Shown: positions 1 to 8,871 of the stretch, piece by piece
How the letters are laid out: each line of letters begins with the position of its first letter
How positions within the stretch are numbered: the stretch's first letter is position 1
From: Xanthobacteraceae bacterium
GTDB taxonomy: Bacteria > Pseudomonadota > Alphaproteobacteria > Rhizobiales > Xanthobacteraceae
NCBI GenBank assembly: GCA_019635635.1
Contig: JAHBZB010000004.1
Span: 1 to 64,000, forward strand
DNA: 64,000 nucleotides
Direction of reading: 5' to 3'
Translations under genes and position numbers: made by a program
Notes under the pieces: model-generated
What the model was told of the DNA's origin: nothing
The model's input: only the letters and a program-made list of their open reading frames with translations
The model's database searches: none

Positions 1-59
1 GACTTAAAATCCCTCGGAGGGAAACCTCTGTCCCGGTTCGAGTCCGGGCGCCGGCACCA
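1..59 (+). tRNA. tRNA-Leu(UAA), 3' part
   Basis: The window opens inside a tRNA. Visible are the anticodon loop with TAA, a long class II variable arm (CCTCGGAGGGAAACCTCTG), the T arm with GGTTCGAGTCC, the acceptor strand and an encoded CCA at 57-59. A TAA anticodon with a long variable arm fits tRNA-Leu. The 5' half lies outside the window. Confidence 0.9.
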
Positions 60-61
60 AA

Positions 62-994
62 TCAATCCTCGAACACCACCGGATTTTTCGGCCGCCGATC
101 GACCGAAAACGAAAATACGTCGGGCCGCGAATAATGTCCCGATACGTCGAGCGACTTGCGCGAGCGGCGCGCCGCTTCGGCGTCGATCTCCGCGTAAAGA
201 ATTCCCTTTTCCCGATGCATCGGTCCGGCGGCTATCGCGCCGAAGGGCTTTATCACGACGGCGTCGCCGTCGTTGATCCATTCGTTCGCGTCGAACAATT
301 TTCGCAGTTCGGGAATGCTCTCGGGAACGTCGCTGCCTTGCATCGCGGTCGAGGTACCGATCACCCAGCAGCCGGCTTCCTTCGCGATGTGGCGCATGGT
401 GGCGAGCCAGCTTTCTCCGGTGTCCCAGGTCGGCGCGACATAGATGTCGATGCCTTGGGCGTAGAGCGCGTAGCGCGCGAGCGGCATATAGTTTTCCCAG
501 CAGATGAGGGAACCGAGCCGGCCCGCGGGCGTATCGACGACCTTCAGGCCGGACGCATCGCCCATTCCCCACACCATGCGCTCCGGGTTGGTCGGCATCA
601 GCTTGCGATGGCGGTTGAGGATCGCGCCATCCGGACCGATCACGACGACGGTGTTAAACAGCGTCGTACCGCTCACCTCCAAATCGATCTCGTTGATGCC
701 GAGCACGATCGTGACGTTGTGGCGCTTCGCGGCTTCCTGAATCGGTTTCAGGTCACCGCGCGCGAGCGAAACCGAATGCAATCTCAGGCGCGCATGGATT
801 TCGTTGCCGAGCGCCATGTCGCTGCCGGGCTTCAGGCGCCAGATCCAGGTCGGATAGCCGGGGATATAGGCTTCGGGAAACACGAGCAGAGAAGCGCCTT
901 CGCGAACCGCTTCCTTGATCGACTCGACTGTCTTTGCGACGGTCGCCTCGCGGTCGAGCAGCATCGGCGGCTTTTGAATGACGGCGGCTTTCAT
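62..994 (-). CDS. nitrilase / carbon-nitrogen hydrolase
   Basis: A 310-residue cytoplasmic hydrolase of the nitrilase superfamily, hydrolysing nitriles or amides to acids and ammonia. The catalytic Glu-Lys-Cys triad is visible: E41 in FPEAYIPGYP, K131 in HRKLMPT and C165 in LICWENYMP. The CWEN context and the GYP..W element favour a true nitrilase over an amidase. The start at 994 is chosen because GGAGGGG lies about 8 bases upstream; an ATG at 1009 would overlap that ribosome site. It ends three bases from the tRNA-Leu and stands alone. The natural substrate cannot be told from sequence. Confidence 0.88.
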   Translation of the reverse strand: MKAAVIQKPPMLLDREATVAKTVESIKEAVREGASLLVFPEAYIPGYPTWIWRLKPGSDMALGNEIHARLRLHSVSLARGDLKPIQEAAKRHNVTIVLGINEIDLEVSGTTLFNTVVVIGPDGAILNRHRKLMPTNPERMVWGMGDASGLKVVDTPAGRLGSLICWENYMPLARYALYAQGIDIYVAPTWDTGESWLATMRHIAKEAGCWVIGTSTAMQGSDVPESIPELRKLFDANEWINDGDAVVIKPFGAIAAGPMHREKGILYAEIDAEAARRSRKSLDVSGHYSRPDVFSFSVDRRPKNPVVFED

Positions 995-1224
995 GTCGGG
1001 CCCCTCCATTCACGCAAATGTCGCGCGGGGAGGGCCGGTAAACAAGTTCTATTTCGCTGAGAACCTTGCGGCTATGCTTCGGGGAGCGTTTTCGCGAAAG
1101 AGCGCGATCCGGCGCGGCGGCGCTGACGCTGCGTTCCCGCAAGCCGGAACGGTTGCGGCCACGTCACCCTTGCACAGCCTCGCGAAAGGCCGATTAGTGT
1201 CTTCGCAGGAAGCGAAGACGAACG

Positions 1225-1467
1225 ATGCATCCACTCGACGCCGCGACAAAACTGGAAATCTCCGGCGATAAATTCACCGGCGCGACCTCCGACGCCTACT
1301 GGAATTTCACCGGGCCGTTCGGCGGCGCGACCGCGGCGACATTGCTCAACGCGGCGATGCTGCATTCGAAGCGGCAGAATCTCCCGCTTGCGATGACGAT
1401 CAATTATTGTGCGCCGCGCTGCGTCGCGCGCGACAACGGTTTTTTTGAACGAGAATTATTTCCGTAA
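1225..1467 (+). pseudogene. truncated 5' copy of the acyl-CoA thioesterase at 4142
   Basis: The first 63 or so codons match the start of the intact thioesterase at 4142-4975 closely: both have MHPLDAATKLE and the shared block AYWNFTGPFGGATAATLLNA. Similarity stops abruptly after the codons for NYCAP near 1413. The frame then runs into unrelated sequence and stops at 1467, so only about a quarter of the protein is left. Similarity also extends roughly 70 bases upstream (a shared GTCAC-CTTGC and GGCCGATTA). Many differences are synonymous, so the two copies diverged for some time under selection or came from different lineages. Function is presumably lost. Confidence 0.8.
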
Positions 1468-1477
1468 AAAGGTTGCC

Positions 1478-1590
1478 GATTCGCACCGAATCGATTCGGG
1501 CGATTCGCGAGCCTTCGATTCGGCGATTTCGGCTAGCGACTCTTCCGCTCTGCTTCAAGAAAACGAATCTTCTTGCGGATTGCGAGACTC
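1478..1590. promoter_or_regulatory. dense cluster of GANTC (CcrM-type) sites
   Basis: Eight GANTC pentamers occur in 113 bases, starting at 1478, 1488, 1493, 1502, 1517, 1538, 1565 and 1586. About one per 256 bases is expected by chance. GANTC is the methylation site of the cell-cycle methyltransferase CcrM in Alphaproteobacteria. The cluster lies directly upstream of the small gene at 1626, so a promoter role is possible, but that is inference. Confidence 0.55.
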
Positions 1591-1625
1591 AGATACTCTC
1601 GCGGCGATTGCGGGAGGCCTCTACC

Positions 1626-1880
1626 ATGCGTGCGGAAGATCGGGTCGCAGTAACTGCACTGATGGAAGCGAAGACTTTCGAACTGCGCGACACGGCGGCG
1701 AAAGCGCAGGCGGAAGCGCTCGCCGCAGGCAGGCAGCGCGAGGCTCTTTCATGGGCCGCGCGGTTGCGGAGCATGGATCAAAGAATCGAGAAGTTCGGTT
1801 TGCAGCGCCGGGAGATTCCGAAGGAGATTCTCGATCGTGCGCGCAACGTTATTTACCGGTCCGTTTCGCAAGGCTTGTGA
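1626..1880 (+). CDS. small hypothetical protein
   Basis: An 84-residue soluble, charged protein of unknown function, rich in Ala, Arg and Glu and probably mostly helical (EAKTFELRDTAAKAQAEALA). The ATG at 1626 is preferred because GGGAGG lies just upstream. The frame is open further 5', but that part runs through the GANTC-rich stretch. No cysteines, signal peptide or membrane segment are seen. It is the only gene between the thioesterase fragment and the converging membrane protein. I recognise no family. Confidence 0.6.
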   Translation: MRAEDRVAVTALMEAKTFELRDTAAKAQAEALAAGRQREALSWAARLRSMDQRIEKFGLQRREIPKEILDRARNVIYRSVSQGL

Positions 1881-1944
1881 CCGGGCTTGAAAGCAGGAAA
1901 CACGGCGCGTCTCGGCGCCGTGCTTGTTCGCTCGTATCGGTCCG

Positions 1945-2352
1945 TCAGGCCGCCGCGCTCGCGCGCCGCGAATGCTTCCACATCGCGAAAATCTGCAGCT
2001 CCGCGAAAATATCGACCGCAATCGCCTGTGCGATCACGAAGGCATGGCCGAACCATGTCGGCGAAACGTAGCCTGACATCAGGAGCGCGGCCGAGCCGAT
2101 CACCCAAGCAACATTCGCGACGATGATCGTCCAGACGAAGCCGCTCGCGATTTCCTCGCGCAACGAAGCGAAACCGAGTGTCAGCGCCCAGCCGACACAG
2201 AAGACGCCGGCACAGGCGAGGAGCGAGCCGGGAAGGTTCAGGAGCCCGGGCAGAAAGCCCATCCCGCCCAGCAGCAGAAGTCCGGTCGAGCCGGTCGCAA
2301 CCGCATCAAGTCGCAGGACGCGCCGTAAAAAGAGCGAAGGAGCAAACGTCAT
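1945..2352 (-). CDS. four-helix membrane protein, unknown
   Basis: A 135-residue inner-membrane protein with about four hydrophobic helices (GSTGLLLLGGMGFLPGLL, LLACAGVFCVGWALTLGFA, GFVWTIIVANVAWVIGSAALLM, FGHAFVIAQAIAVDIFAELQ) and a short basic tail. The start at 2352 is chosen over 2385 because AGGAAAGGAA sits just before it. It resembles small uncharacterised membrane proteins of rhizobia. It is transcribed away from the diguanylate cyclase at 2571, with a shared 218-base upstream region. No catalytic motif is visible. Confidence 0.7.
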   Translation of the reverse strand: MTFAPSLFLRRVLRLDAVATGSTGLLLLGGMGFLPGLLNLPGSLLACAGVFCVGWALTLGFASLREEIASGFVWTIIVANVAWVIGSAALLMSGYVSPTWFGHAFVIAQAIAVDIFAELQIFAMWKHSRRASAAA

Positions 2353-2570
2353 GGCGATTTCCTTTCCTCGTTGACGTGGTGTCATTCTGTGTTCTTGCGC
2401 GGCGTGGATCGATTACCTGCGAGGTAAAAGGCCGGGAACGACCGAACTGCTATGAAGTATTACGGTTATATTTTTCCTGATGTTGCAGCGTGCGAGAGAA
2501 TCCGCTTGATTGGACCAGCGAATAGTGAGCTTTATTTTTATTTTTTGTAGTTCGTGAGGGGCAGCCGGGC

Positions 2571-4007
2571 GTGAACTCAAGCGGTGTCGCCGACGTAAAG
2601 CCGACAGCAATTGAGGAAAAGCCGCCGCGTGCCATTCTGGACGCTGTGCTGCTCGGACTGTCCATCTTCCTCTGGGCGCTGTTCGGAATTTATACACGCG
2701 AGGCCGGAACGCTCGCTTCGCTGTGGCCTGCGAACGCATTCCTGTTGGCGATGCTGGTGCGCTTTCCTTCGCTTGCGACGCGCTATGCGTTTCCGGCGGC
2801 GCTGCTCGGTTACTTCGCAGCCGATCTGCTGACCGGCGGAACGCTGCTTTCCACAACAATTCTTACGCTTGCGAATCTCGCTGGTGTCGCTCTGGGCTAT
2901 TTTCTCTTGTCGCGGATACAGGAGGATGATCGGCATTTGCGGCGGCCGCAATCCGTTCTTCTGCTCATGCTCATTCTTGCGGCGTCTTCGGCGGCGGCAG
3001 GATGCGTCGGCGCTTTCGCAAACAAAATCCTGTTCGAACGCGGCATGATCGGTGGATTTTTCTGGTGGTTCGTAACCGAGTTCGTCAACTACGTCGCGAT
3101 CGTACCCGTCATCCTGACGATACCGCATGGTTTTCGCCTGCGCGGCGAACGCAGGCGGCTTCGTATTCCGTCGCCGTCGTTGACGAGGTTGGCTCCATTC
3201 TTGGCCTTCCTGTTGTCGGCGGCGGCGTCGGTCGCAGTAGGCGGGCCGGGCGCGCTCGCTTTTCCGGTGCCCGCGCTGTTGTGGTGCGCGGTAACCTACG
3301 GGCTTTTCGGCACGTCGGTGCTGACGTTCCTGTTCAGTGTCTGGACGCTGCTCGGTATCGCGAACGGGGTGTTGCACGTTGCGCCGGACGCGGACAGGGA
3401 CACCATTTCGCTGCGTCTCGCGGTCATGCTCGTTGCGCTCGCACCGCTCATGGTCGCTAGTATTTTCGAAGCCCGTAACCGGTTGATTGAACAGTTGCGC
3501 TATCGCGCTGCGCACGACGACATGACTGGAGTTTTGAACCGGGTCGCATTTTTCGAGCAGGCGCGGCAGATGCTTGCGAGCGCAAACCGGGAGGCGCAAC
3601 CCTTCGTGGTCCTGATGCTCGACCTCGATCGCTTCAAGTCCATCAACGATACCCACGGACACGAGATAGGCGACCGGATTCTGACTTCGTTTGCCGATTG
3701 CCTGCGCAGTTGTCTTCGCAAGAAGGATATTTACGGGCGGATCGGCGGAGAGGAATTCGCCGCGCTGCTGCCGGATTGCGGCCGGGCGGAAGCCGAACTT
3801 GTCGCGGGAAGAATTATCGACACCTTCTCGCGCGCGCAGTTCGATCTCGAAACGGTATCGATCAATGCAACGGTCAGTATCGGATTCGCGGTACGCGATG
3901 CGGGTCAAACGCTCGAGGCGCTTCTTTCGACAGCCGACCGCGCGCTCTATCTAGCGAAGAACGCGGGACGCAATCGCGCCGAGTATGCCGAGAGCCGGCT
4001 GCAGTAA
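2571..4007 (+). CDS. MASE1-type membrane diguanylate cyclase (GGDEF)
   Basis: A 478-residue inner-membrane sensor that makes cyclic di-GMP from two GTP. Residues 1 to about 300 carry multiple hydrophobic helices resembling the MASE1 sensory domain. The C-terminal 165 residues are a GGDEF domain with DLDRFKSINDTHGHEIGD and the active-site signature GGEEF at 392-396. An RKKD at 383-386, five residues before GGEEF, matches the RxxD inhibitory site, so product feedback is expected. There is no EAL domain. The start is a GTG preceded by GAGGGG. A possible effector, the tandem PilZ protein at 18901, lies elsewhere in the window. Confidence 0.92.
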   Translation: MNSSGVADVKPTAIEEKPPRAILDAVLLGLSIFLWALFGIYTREAGTLASLWPANAFLLAMLVRFPSLATRYAFPAALLGYFAADLLTGGTLLSTTILTLANLAGVALGYFLLSRIQEDDRHLRRPQSVLLLMLILAASSAAAGCVGAFANKILFERGMIGGFFWWFVTEFVNYVAIVPVILTIPHGFRLRGERRRLRIPSPSLTRLAPFLAFLLSAAASVAVGGPGALAFPVPALLWCAVTYGLFGTSVLTFLFSVWTLLGIANGVLHVAPDADRDTISLRLAVMLVALAPLMVASIFEARNRLIEQLRYRAAHDDMTGVLNRVAFFEQARQMLASANREAQPFVVLMLDLDRFKSINDTHGHEIGDRILTSFADCLRSCLRKKDIYGRIGGEEFAALLPDCGRAEAELVAGRIIDTFSRAQFDLETVSINATVSIGFAVRDAGQTLEALLSTADRALYLAKNAGRNRAEYAESRLQ

Positions 4008-4141
4008 GCCGTATTTCCCTTGCGTAATGGTTGCTTGCCGTGGCGTCACTCTTGCGCCGCGCGCGCCTTTGGCCGATTACCTCCCGGGTAATCGGCGCGA
4101 GAGAAAATCCGCGTCATGTTTGCGAGGAATGAGGCGATCCG

Positions 4142-4975
4142 ATGCACCCGTTAGACGCCGCGACGAAACTCGAAACATCCGGTGACAGACTCGCCGGCGC
4201 GACGTCGGACGCCTACTGGAATTTCACCGGGCCGTTCGGCGGCGCGACCGCAGCGACGCTGCTCAACGCAGCGATGCAGCATCCGAAGCGGCAGAATCTT
4301 CCGCTCGCGATGACGATCAATTACTGCGCGCCGGTCGCCAAGGGCGCGTTCGACGTGCATGTCGCGGAGAAGCGCACCAACCGCTCGACGCAGCATTTCT
4401 CCGTCGAGATGGTGCAGGGCGCGGATGTGATCGCGACCTCGACGCTCGTCTTCGCCGCGCGGCCGGAAGGCTTCTCCCATGTGTCCGCGCAAATGCCCGC
4501 GGTGAAGACGCCGGAAGAAATTGACGCGCCGAAGGCGACCGCGCCGCTCGCCTGGATCGGCCGCTTCGACATGCGTTTCGCAAGCGGCTTTCCGGTCATG
4601 CGCAAGGACGAGAATGCGCCCTTGGGCAGCCCACGCACGGAAGTCTGGATGCGAGACAACCCGGTACGGAAGATGGATTTTCTCGGGCTGATGAACATGA
4701 GCGACGCGTTCTTCGCGCGTCCGTTTCATGTGCTCGGCCGGCTCATTCAGGTCGGCACGGTTTCGATGACGACCTATTTCCACTGCGACGAGAGCGATCT
4801 CGCGGAAGTGGGCGAAGACTACCTGCTTGGCGTTGCCGATGCGAACGTTTTCAACAAGGGCTATGCCGACCAGACGGCCTGGCTCTGGTCGCGCAAGGGA
4901 AAACTGCTCGCGACCTCGCAGCAGATTCTCTATTTCCGCGACAAGGCCTTCGTGCCGGGCGGGAAGAAAGCCTAG
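4142..4975 (+). CDS. acyl-CoA thioesterase, double hot-dog type
   Basis: A 277-residue protein resembling the TesB-like thioesterase superfamily (two 4HBT/hot-dog folds), predicted to hydrolyse acyl-CoA to free acid and CoA in the cytoplasm. Typical elements are NFTGPFGGATAA near the N-terminus, INYCAPVAKGAFDVHV and a C-terminal half with SSMTTYFH-like strands (SMTTYFHCDE). The final TAG overlaps by four bases with the stop of the converging SDR gene. A broken copy of its first quarter and upstream region lies at 1225. Substrate length is not predictable. Confidence 0.8.
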   Translation: MHPLDAATKLETSGDRLAGATSDAYWNFTGPFGGATAATLLNAAMQHPKRQNLPLAMTINYCAPVAKGAFDVHVAEKRTNRSTQHFSVEMVQGADVIATSTLVFAARPEGFSHVSAQMPAVKTPEEIDAPKATAPLAWIGRFDMRFASGFPVMRKDENAPLGSPRTEVWMRDNPVRKMDFLGLMNMSDAFFARPFHVLGRLIQVGTVSMTTYFHCDESDLAEVGEDYLLGVADANVFNKGYADQTAWLWSRKGKLLATSQQILYFRDKAFVPGGKKA

Positions 4976-5769
4976 CGCGCCACCAGCGGCGAAAAACCGA
5001 GATGCATGCCGGCGTCGATCATCAGCGTCTCGCCGGTGATGTGACGCGAGTGACCCGACAGCAGGAAGAGGGCGGGATCGGCGACGTCTTCCGCGGTCGA
5101 TGCCGCCTTGAGCGGCGCCTGTTTCGCGACGTTGTCGCGCAGCGCGGCCGCGGCCTTCTCGCCGACGCCCTTGGTGAACCACGGCGTATCGATGAAGCCG
5201 GGACAGATCGCATTCACGCGGATTTTCGGCGCGAGCACGCGCGCAAGCGACAGCGTCATGGTGTTGAGCGCGCCCTTGCTCGCGGCGTAAGCAACCGAGG
5301 AGCCGACGCCGGTGACAGCCGCGATCGAAGACGTCATCAAGACGCTCGCGGCGCCCGAGGCTTCCAGGAGCGGCCGCGCCGCGCGGATCATCTGGAACGG
5401 GCCGACGGTGTTCACGCCATAGACGCGAAAGAAATCGTCCTTGGAAAGTGCATTCAGGTCGCCGTGGTTCGGTGCCATCTTGGTGATGCCGGCGTTGTTT
5501 GCGAGTGCGTCGATCTTGCCGAATTTCGCGGCGGCTTCCGCGATCTTCTTGCAGTCGCCGTCTTCGCCGACATCGCCCTGCACGACGACTACATCCGCGC
5601 CGGCCTTGCGGCACAGGTCGGCGGTTTCGTCGGCTTCCTTGGCGCTGCTCGCGTAATTGACGACGATTGCCTTCGCGCCGCGCTTTGCCGCGCCGATTGC
5701 AATCGCAGCACCGAGGCCTGTCGAAGAGCCGGTCACCAGAACAATCTTGCCGTCGAAATCGCCCGCCAC
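4972..5769 (-). CDS. SDR-family NAD(P)-dependent oxidoreductase
   Basis: A 265-residue classical short-chain dehydrogenase. The Rossmann cofactor motif TGSSTGLG is at 13-20, NNAG at 91-94, and the catalytic Ser148, Tyr161 and Lys165 (YAASK) are all present. The C-terminal GETLMIDAGMHLG is typical of the family. The acidic residue usually deciding NADH use after beta-2 is replaced by NYASSAKE, which leans towards NADPH; this is inference. The substrate is unknown. Its 3' end overlaps the thioesterase 3' end. Confidence 0.9.
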   Translation of the reverse strand: MAGDFDGKIVLVTGSSTGLGAAIAIGAAKRGAKAIVVNYASSAKEADETADLCRKAGADVVVVQGDVGEDGDCKKIAEAAAKFGKIDALANNAGITKMAPNHGDLNALSKDDFFRVYGVNTVGPFQMIRAARPLLEASGAASVLMTSSIAAVTGVGSSVAYAASKGALNTMTLSLARVLAPKIRVNAICPGFIDTPWFTKGVGEKAAAALRDNVAKQAPLKAASTAEDVADPALFLLSGHSRHITGETLMIDAGMHLGFSPLVAR

Positions 5770-5952
5770 GTTACGCTCCCTGAAAGATCATGTTTTATTA
5801 GCGCAACGGCATTTCGGCGGCCAGTATGGCCGAACTTGCGCCAAGACCGCAGTGCGGCCCGCAGGGCTGCTCTTCGTTCGCGCGGGCTTGCCATTGAATC
5901 GATTTCTCCCGCACACTTTGCAAGCCGATCCTCTCAAAAGCTTCCGTGAACG

Positions 5953-7134
5953 ATGAATTATTCCGTTTCCGCTGCCGGCATGCCGCGCGGCACCAAGCTC
6001 GCACTGTTCGCGCTTCTGCTCGGAAATCTTTTCACCGGTATCGCCGTGCTCTCGCCGAGCGCGATGATGAGCGAGTTGTCGTCGAACCTCGGCGTCACGA
6101 TTCCGCGGGCAGGCCTGCTGATTACCTTCGGCGCAGTGGTGCTGACGATCGGCTCGCCGCTGATGGCCTGGCTCGCCTCGCGCTTCGACCGGCGGCTTCT
6201 GCTTGCCGGCACGATGTTCGTGAGCGCCGCGCTGCACGCGGCGATGGCGCTGGCGCCGGAATATTTCTCGCTGCTCGCGTTGCGCCTCGTCATGCTGGCG
6301 GTCGTGGCGCTCTTCACGCCGCAGGCGGCGGGCGTGGTTGCCTTGATCGAGCCCGACCCCGCGCGCCGGGCAGGGGCGATCTCATTCGTGTTTCTCGGCT
6401 GGTCGCTCGCGGTTGCGATCGGGCTGCCGCTGATTACGCTGCTCACGCATCATATCGGGTGGCGTATGACGCTCGCGCTGCTCGCGGCCTCGATGCTGGT
6501 CTGCGCATTTCTTCTGTTGCGCGCGCTGCCCGCAAAACTCTTCGCGGCGCCGGTTTCGCTTTCGACCTGGCTGTCGGTCGCGCGCAATCCGTTCATGCTG
6601 CTCGTGCTCCTGATCACCGTATTGCAGACCAGCGGGCAGTTTCACGTCTTTCCTTATATCGAGCCGCTTTCCACGAAACTCGCCGATGCCACGCCCCGCG
6701 AGGTCGGTGCGCTCTTTGCGATTTTCGGTGTCACCGGCTTCATCGGGAACGTGATCGCCGCGCGTATCGTCGGCGGTCTCGGGCCGATGAAGACTTCGGT
6801 GATTTTTCTGGGTCTTATTTTTCTCGGCATTCTGGTCTGGGCGTTCGGCGCGCATTATTTCGTGATGCTCGCGCTCGGAGCGATGCTGTGGGGCATGGGC
6901 TTTGCCGCCGCCAACTCGATGCAGCAGGCGCGTCTAGTCGGTGCCGCGCCCGCGCTGGCCGGAGCCACGGTCGCGCTCAATACCTCGGCACTCTATATAG
7001 GGCAGGCCGTCGGCTCCGGAATTTCCGGGTTGCTTTATTCGCGCGGCGACTTCGATGCCATCGGCTTTTCGGCCGCCGCTTTCGTGGCCGCGTCGATCGC
7101 GGCCGCGGTTCTGTTCACGCGGAGCGTGCGTTAG
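5953..7134 (+). CDS. MFS transporter
   Basis: A 393-residue, 12-helix major facilitator. The helix 2-3 loop carries WLASRFDRRLLL, a variant of the MFS A-motif, and the second half begins with WLSVARNPFMLLVL. Length and helix spacing fit drug/sugar-efflux type members (AraJ/YdhP-like), so export of a small molecule is plausible, but no substrate can be assigned. The gene stands alone, and its 3' end nearly touches the converging iron-permease-like gene. Confidence 0.85.
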   Translation: MNYSVSAAGMPRGTKLALFALLLGNLFTGIAVLSPSAMMSELSSNLGVTIPRAGLLITFGAVVLTIGSPLMAWLASRFDRRLLLAGTMFVSAALHAAMALAPEYFSLLALRLVMLAVVALFTPQAAGVVALIEPDPARRAGAISFVFLGWSLAVAIGLPLITLLTHHIGWRMTLALLAASMLVCAFLLLRALPAKLFAAPVSLSTWLSVARNPFMLLVLLITVLQTSGQFHVFPYIEPLSTKLADATPREVGALFAIFGVTGFIGNVIAARIVGGLGPMKTSVIFLGLIFLGILVWAFGAHYFVMLALGAMLWGMGFAAANSMQQARLVGAAPALAGATVALNTSALYIGQAVGSGISGLLYSRGDFDAIGFSAAAFVAASIAAAVLFTRSVR

Positions 7135-7137
7135 GCG

Positions 7138-7623
7138 CTAGCCGCGGCCTTTCTTCCTGACTTTCTTCGCGAGCTTTGCCGGTTCGATCGGCTCGCAGCC
7201 CGCGCGTTCGCGAATGACGTCGTGCAGCAGTTCAAGTTCCTTGTCGGTCAGGTCCTCGATCTGCGCGAAGTCGTTGCGCGCGCCGTGCATCTTGATGATG
7301 AGTTCGGATAGCTTCACCTGCACCGCGAGCGCATCGCGGTTTTGCGTGTTCTGGATGAGAAACACCATCAGGAAGGTGATGATGGTGGTGCCGGTGTTGA
7401 TGACGAGTTGCCACGTATCGGAATAGTTGAAAATCGGTCCGCTGATCGCCCAGACCGCGATCACCAGCACCGCGAACACGAAGATCCACGGGCTGCCCGC
7501 AAAGCGCGAAGTGTGGTGCGCAAATTCAGTGAACCAGGTATCGACGCGGTCGCTGAAGGAAGAGGGTGCCGGCATCGAAAAGATTGCGGCGCCTGAAGAC
7601 TTTTTACTTTTCGATTTTGCCAT
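7138..7623 (-). CDS. low-affinity iron permease-family small membrane protein
   Basis: A 161-residue protein with two hydrophobic segments (PWIFVFAVLVIAVWAISGPIF and LVINTGTTIITFLMVFLIQ) followed by QNTQNRDALAVQVKLSELI and an acidic helical tail. This is the hallmark layout of the family named low-affinity iron permease (PF04120). Despite the name, transport by the bacterial members is not well shown. The start at 7623 gives a Lys/Ser-rich cytoplasmic N-terminus; the frame is open much further upstream, but that part is antisense to the monooxygenase. Confidence 0.8.
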   Translation of the reverse strand: MAKSKSKKSSGAAIFSMPAPSSFSDRVDTWFTEFAHHTSRFAGSPWIFVFAVLVIAVWAISGPIFNYSDTWQLVINTGTTIITFLMVFLIQNTQNRDALAVQVKLSELIIKMHGARNDFAQIEDLTDKELELLHDVIRERAGCEPIEPAKLAKKVRKKGRG

Positions 7624-7679
7624 CTGTGCGTTCCGGAATAAGCCCTCCGTAACGCAGAGTAATGCCAATCTGTTCCTTC

Positions 7680-8864
7680 TCAGCCGCGATAAATCCATTC
7701 GTTCTGGCGCATCAAGCCAGCGCCGCCGATCCGCTCCATCACCAGATCCCGGCCGAAGCTGAGCGGCATCGGCAGATGATAGATGCGGCCGACATTGCGC
7801 GCGGCACTCTGCATTTCGCGGGTACGGGGCAGGCGGAGGCGCTCGTAGGCGCGAAGTGCCGAGGGCACGTCCTCGGCGTCTTTCATCTTTTCGCCGAGCG
7901 CGACCGCATCCTCGAGCGCGCTCGCGGCGCCCTGTGCGACGAACGGAAACATGCCGTGCGCGGCGTCGCCGAGCAGCGTCGTTGCGCCTTTGCCCCAGGA
8001 TGAAAGCGGCGGCGCTTCGTACAGCGACCAGCGGCGGAATTGTGCGGCGGAGCGCAGTATCTCGTGCGGTGTTTTGTTCCATTGCGCGAAGCGGCTCACG
8101 ACATCTTCAGTCGCGGCTTCTTCGCCCCAGGATTCCGTCTGCTGCCGGTCCATCGTCACGGCTACGAGGTTGACCTCGCTGCCGTCGCCGACCGGATAGT
8201 GGACGAGATGTGCGCCGGGTCCGAGCCAGACACGGACTTCGCTCTTGCCGCGCATTTCTTCCGGCAACGAAGCAGCGGGAATCGTAGCGCGCCATGCCGA
8301 CATGCCGCCGTGACGCGGTACAGCGCCCGTGTGAAGCTGCGCGCGGATTTGCGAACGGATGCCGTCGGCACCGATCAATGCCGCGCCGAGAATTTCTTCG
8401 GCCTGCCGCCCGTGCTCGATCTGCGCGGTGATCCCGCGACTATGGCTTGCGAAATCCGCGATCATGCTGCCGTAGCGCATCTCTATGTCGGGATGGTCGC
8501 CCGCAATTTTCGCGAGCGCCTCGTGCAGATCGGCACGCAGGCAGACGAGATAAGGTGCGCCGAATTTCTCGCGCATCGTGCTGCCCAACGGCATCTTTGC
8601 CAGCAGCGCGCGGCTGATGGCATTCGAGACGACAAGCTCGGACGGTTCGACCGTTTTCGGCGCAAGCGCGTCGAGTACGCCGAGCGTTTTCAATGCGCGG
8701 GTTGCGTTCGGCGAAAGCTGGATGCCGGCGCCCGAAGTATCGGGCTTGTAGTTGCGCTCGAACACGAGCACGCGGAAACCGCTATTCGCGAGCGCGATGG
8801 CGGAGGCGAGACCGCCGATCCCGGCGCCCGCTACCAGAACCGTGCGCGAACGCGACACGGCCAA
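7680..8864 (-). CDS. FAD-dependent aromatic-ring-type monooxygenase
   Basis: A 394-residue class A flavoprotein hydroxylase. The dinucleotide fold GAGIGG is at 13-18, followed by VFERN. A DG motif occurs in LIGADGIRS, and the second FAD motif is LLGDAAHGMFPFVAQGAASALEDA. Overall it resembles salicylate or 3-hydroxybenzoate hydroxylases, which use NAD(P)H and O2. The start is probably TTG at 8864 or GTG at 8858, since no ATG fits the GAGIGG spacing. It lies just downstream of the zinc-finger gene on the same strand. The substrate is unassigned. Confidence 0.87.
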   Translation of the reverse strand: MAVSRSRTVLVAGAGIGGLASAIALANSGFRVLVFERNYKPDTSGAGIQLSPNATRALKTLGVLDALAPKTVEPSELVVSNAISRALLAKMPLGSTMREKFGAPYLVCLRADLHEALAKIAGDHPDIEMRYGSMIADFASHSRGITAQIEHGRQAEEILGAALIGADGIRSQIRAQLHTGAVPRHGGMSAWRATIPAASLPEEMRGKSEVRVWLGPGAHLVHYPVGDGSEVNLVAVTMDRQQTESWGEEAATEDVVSRFAQWNKTPHEILRSAAQFRRWSLYEAPPLSSWGKGATTLLGDAAHGMFPFVAQGAASALEDAVALGEKMKDAEDVPSALRAYERLRLPRTREMQSAARNVGRIYHLPMPLSFGRDLVMERIGGAGLMRQNEWIYRG

Positions 8865-8871
8865 AGAGGAC

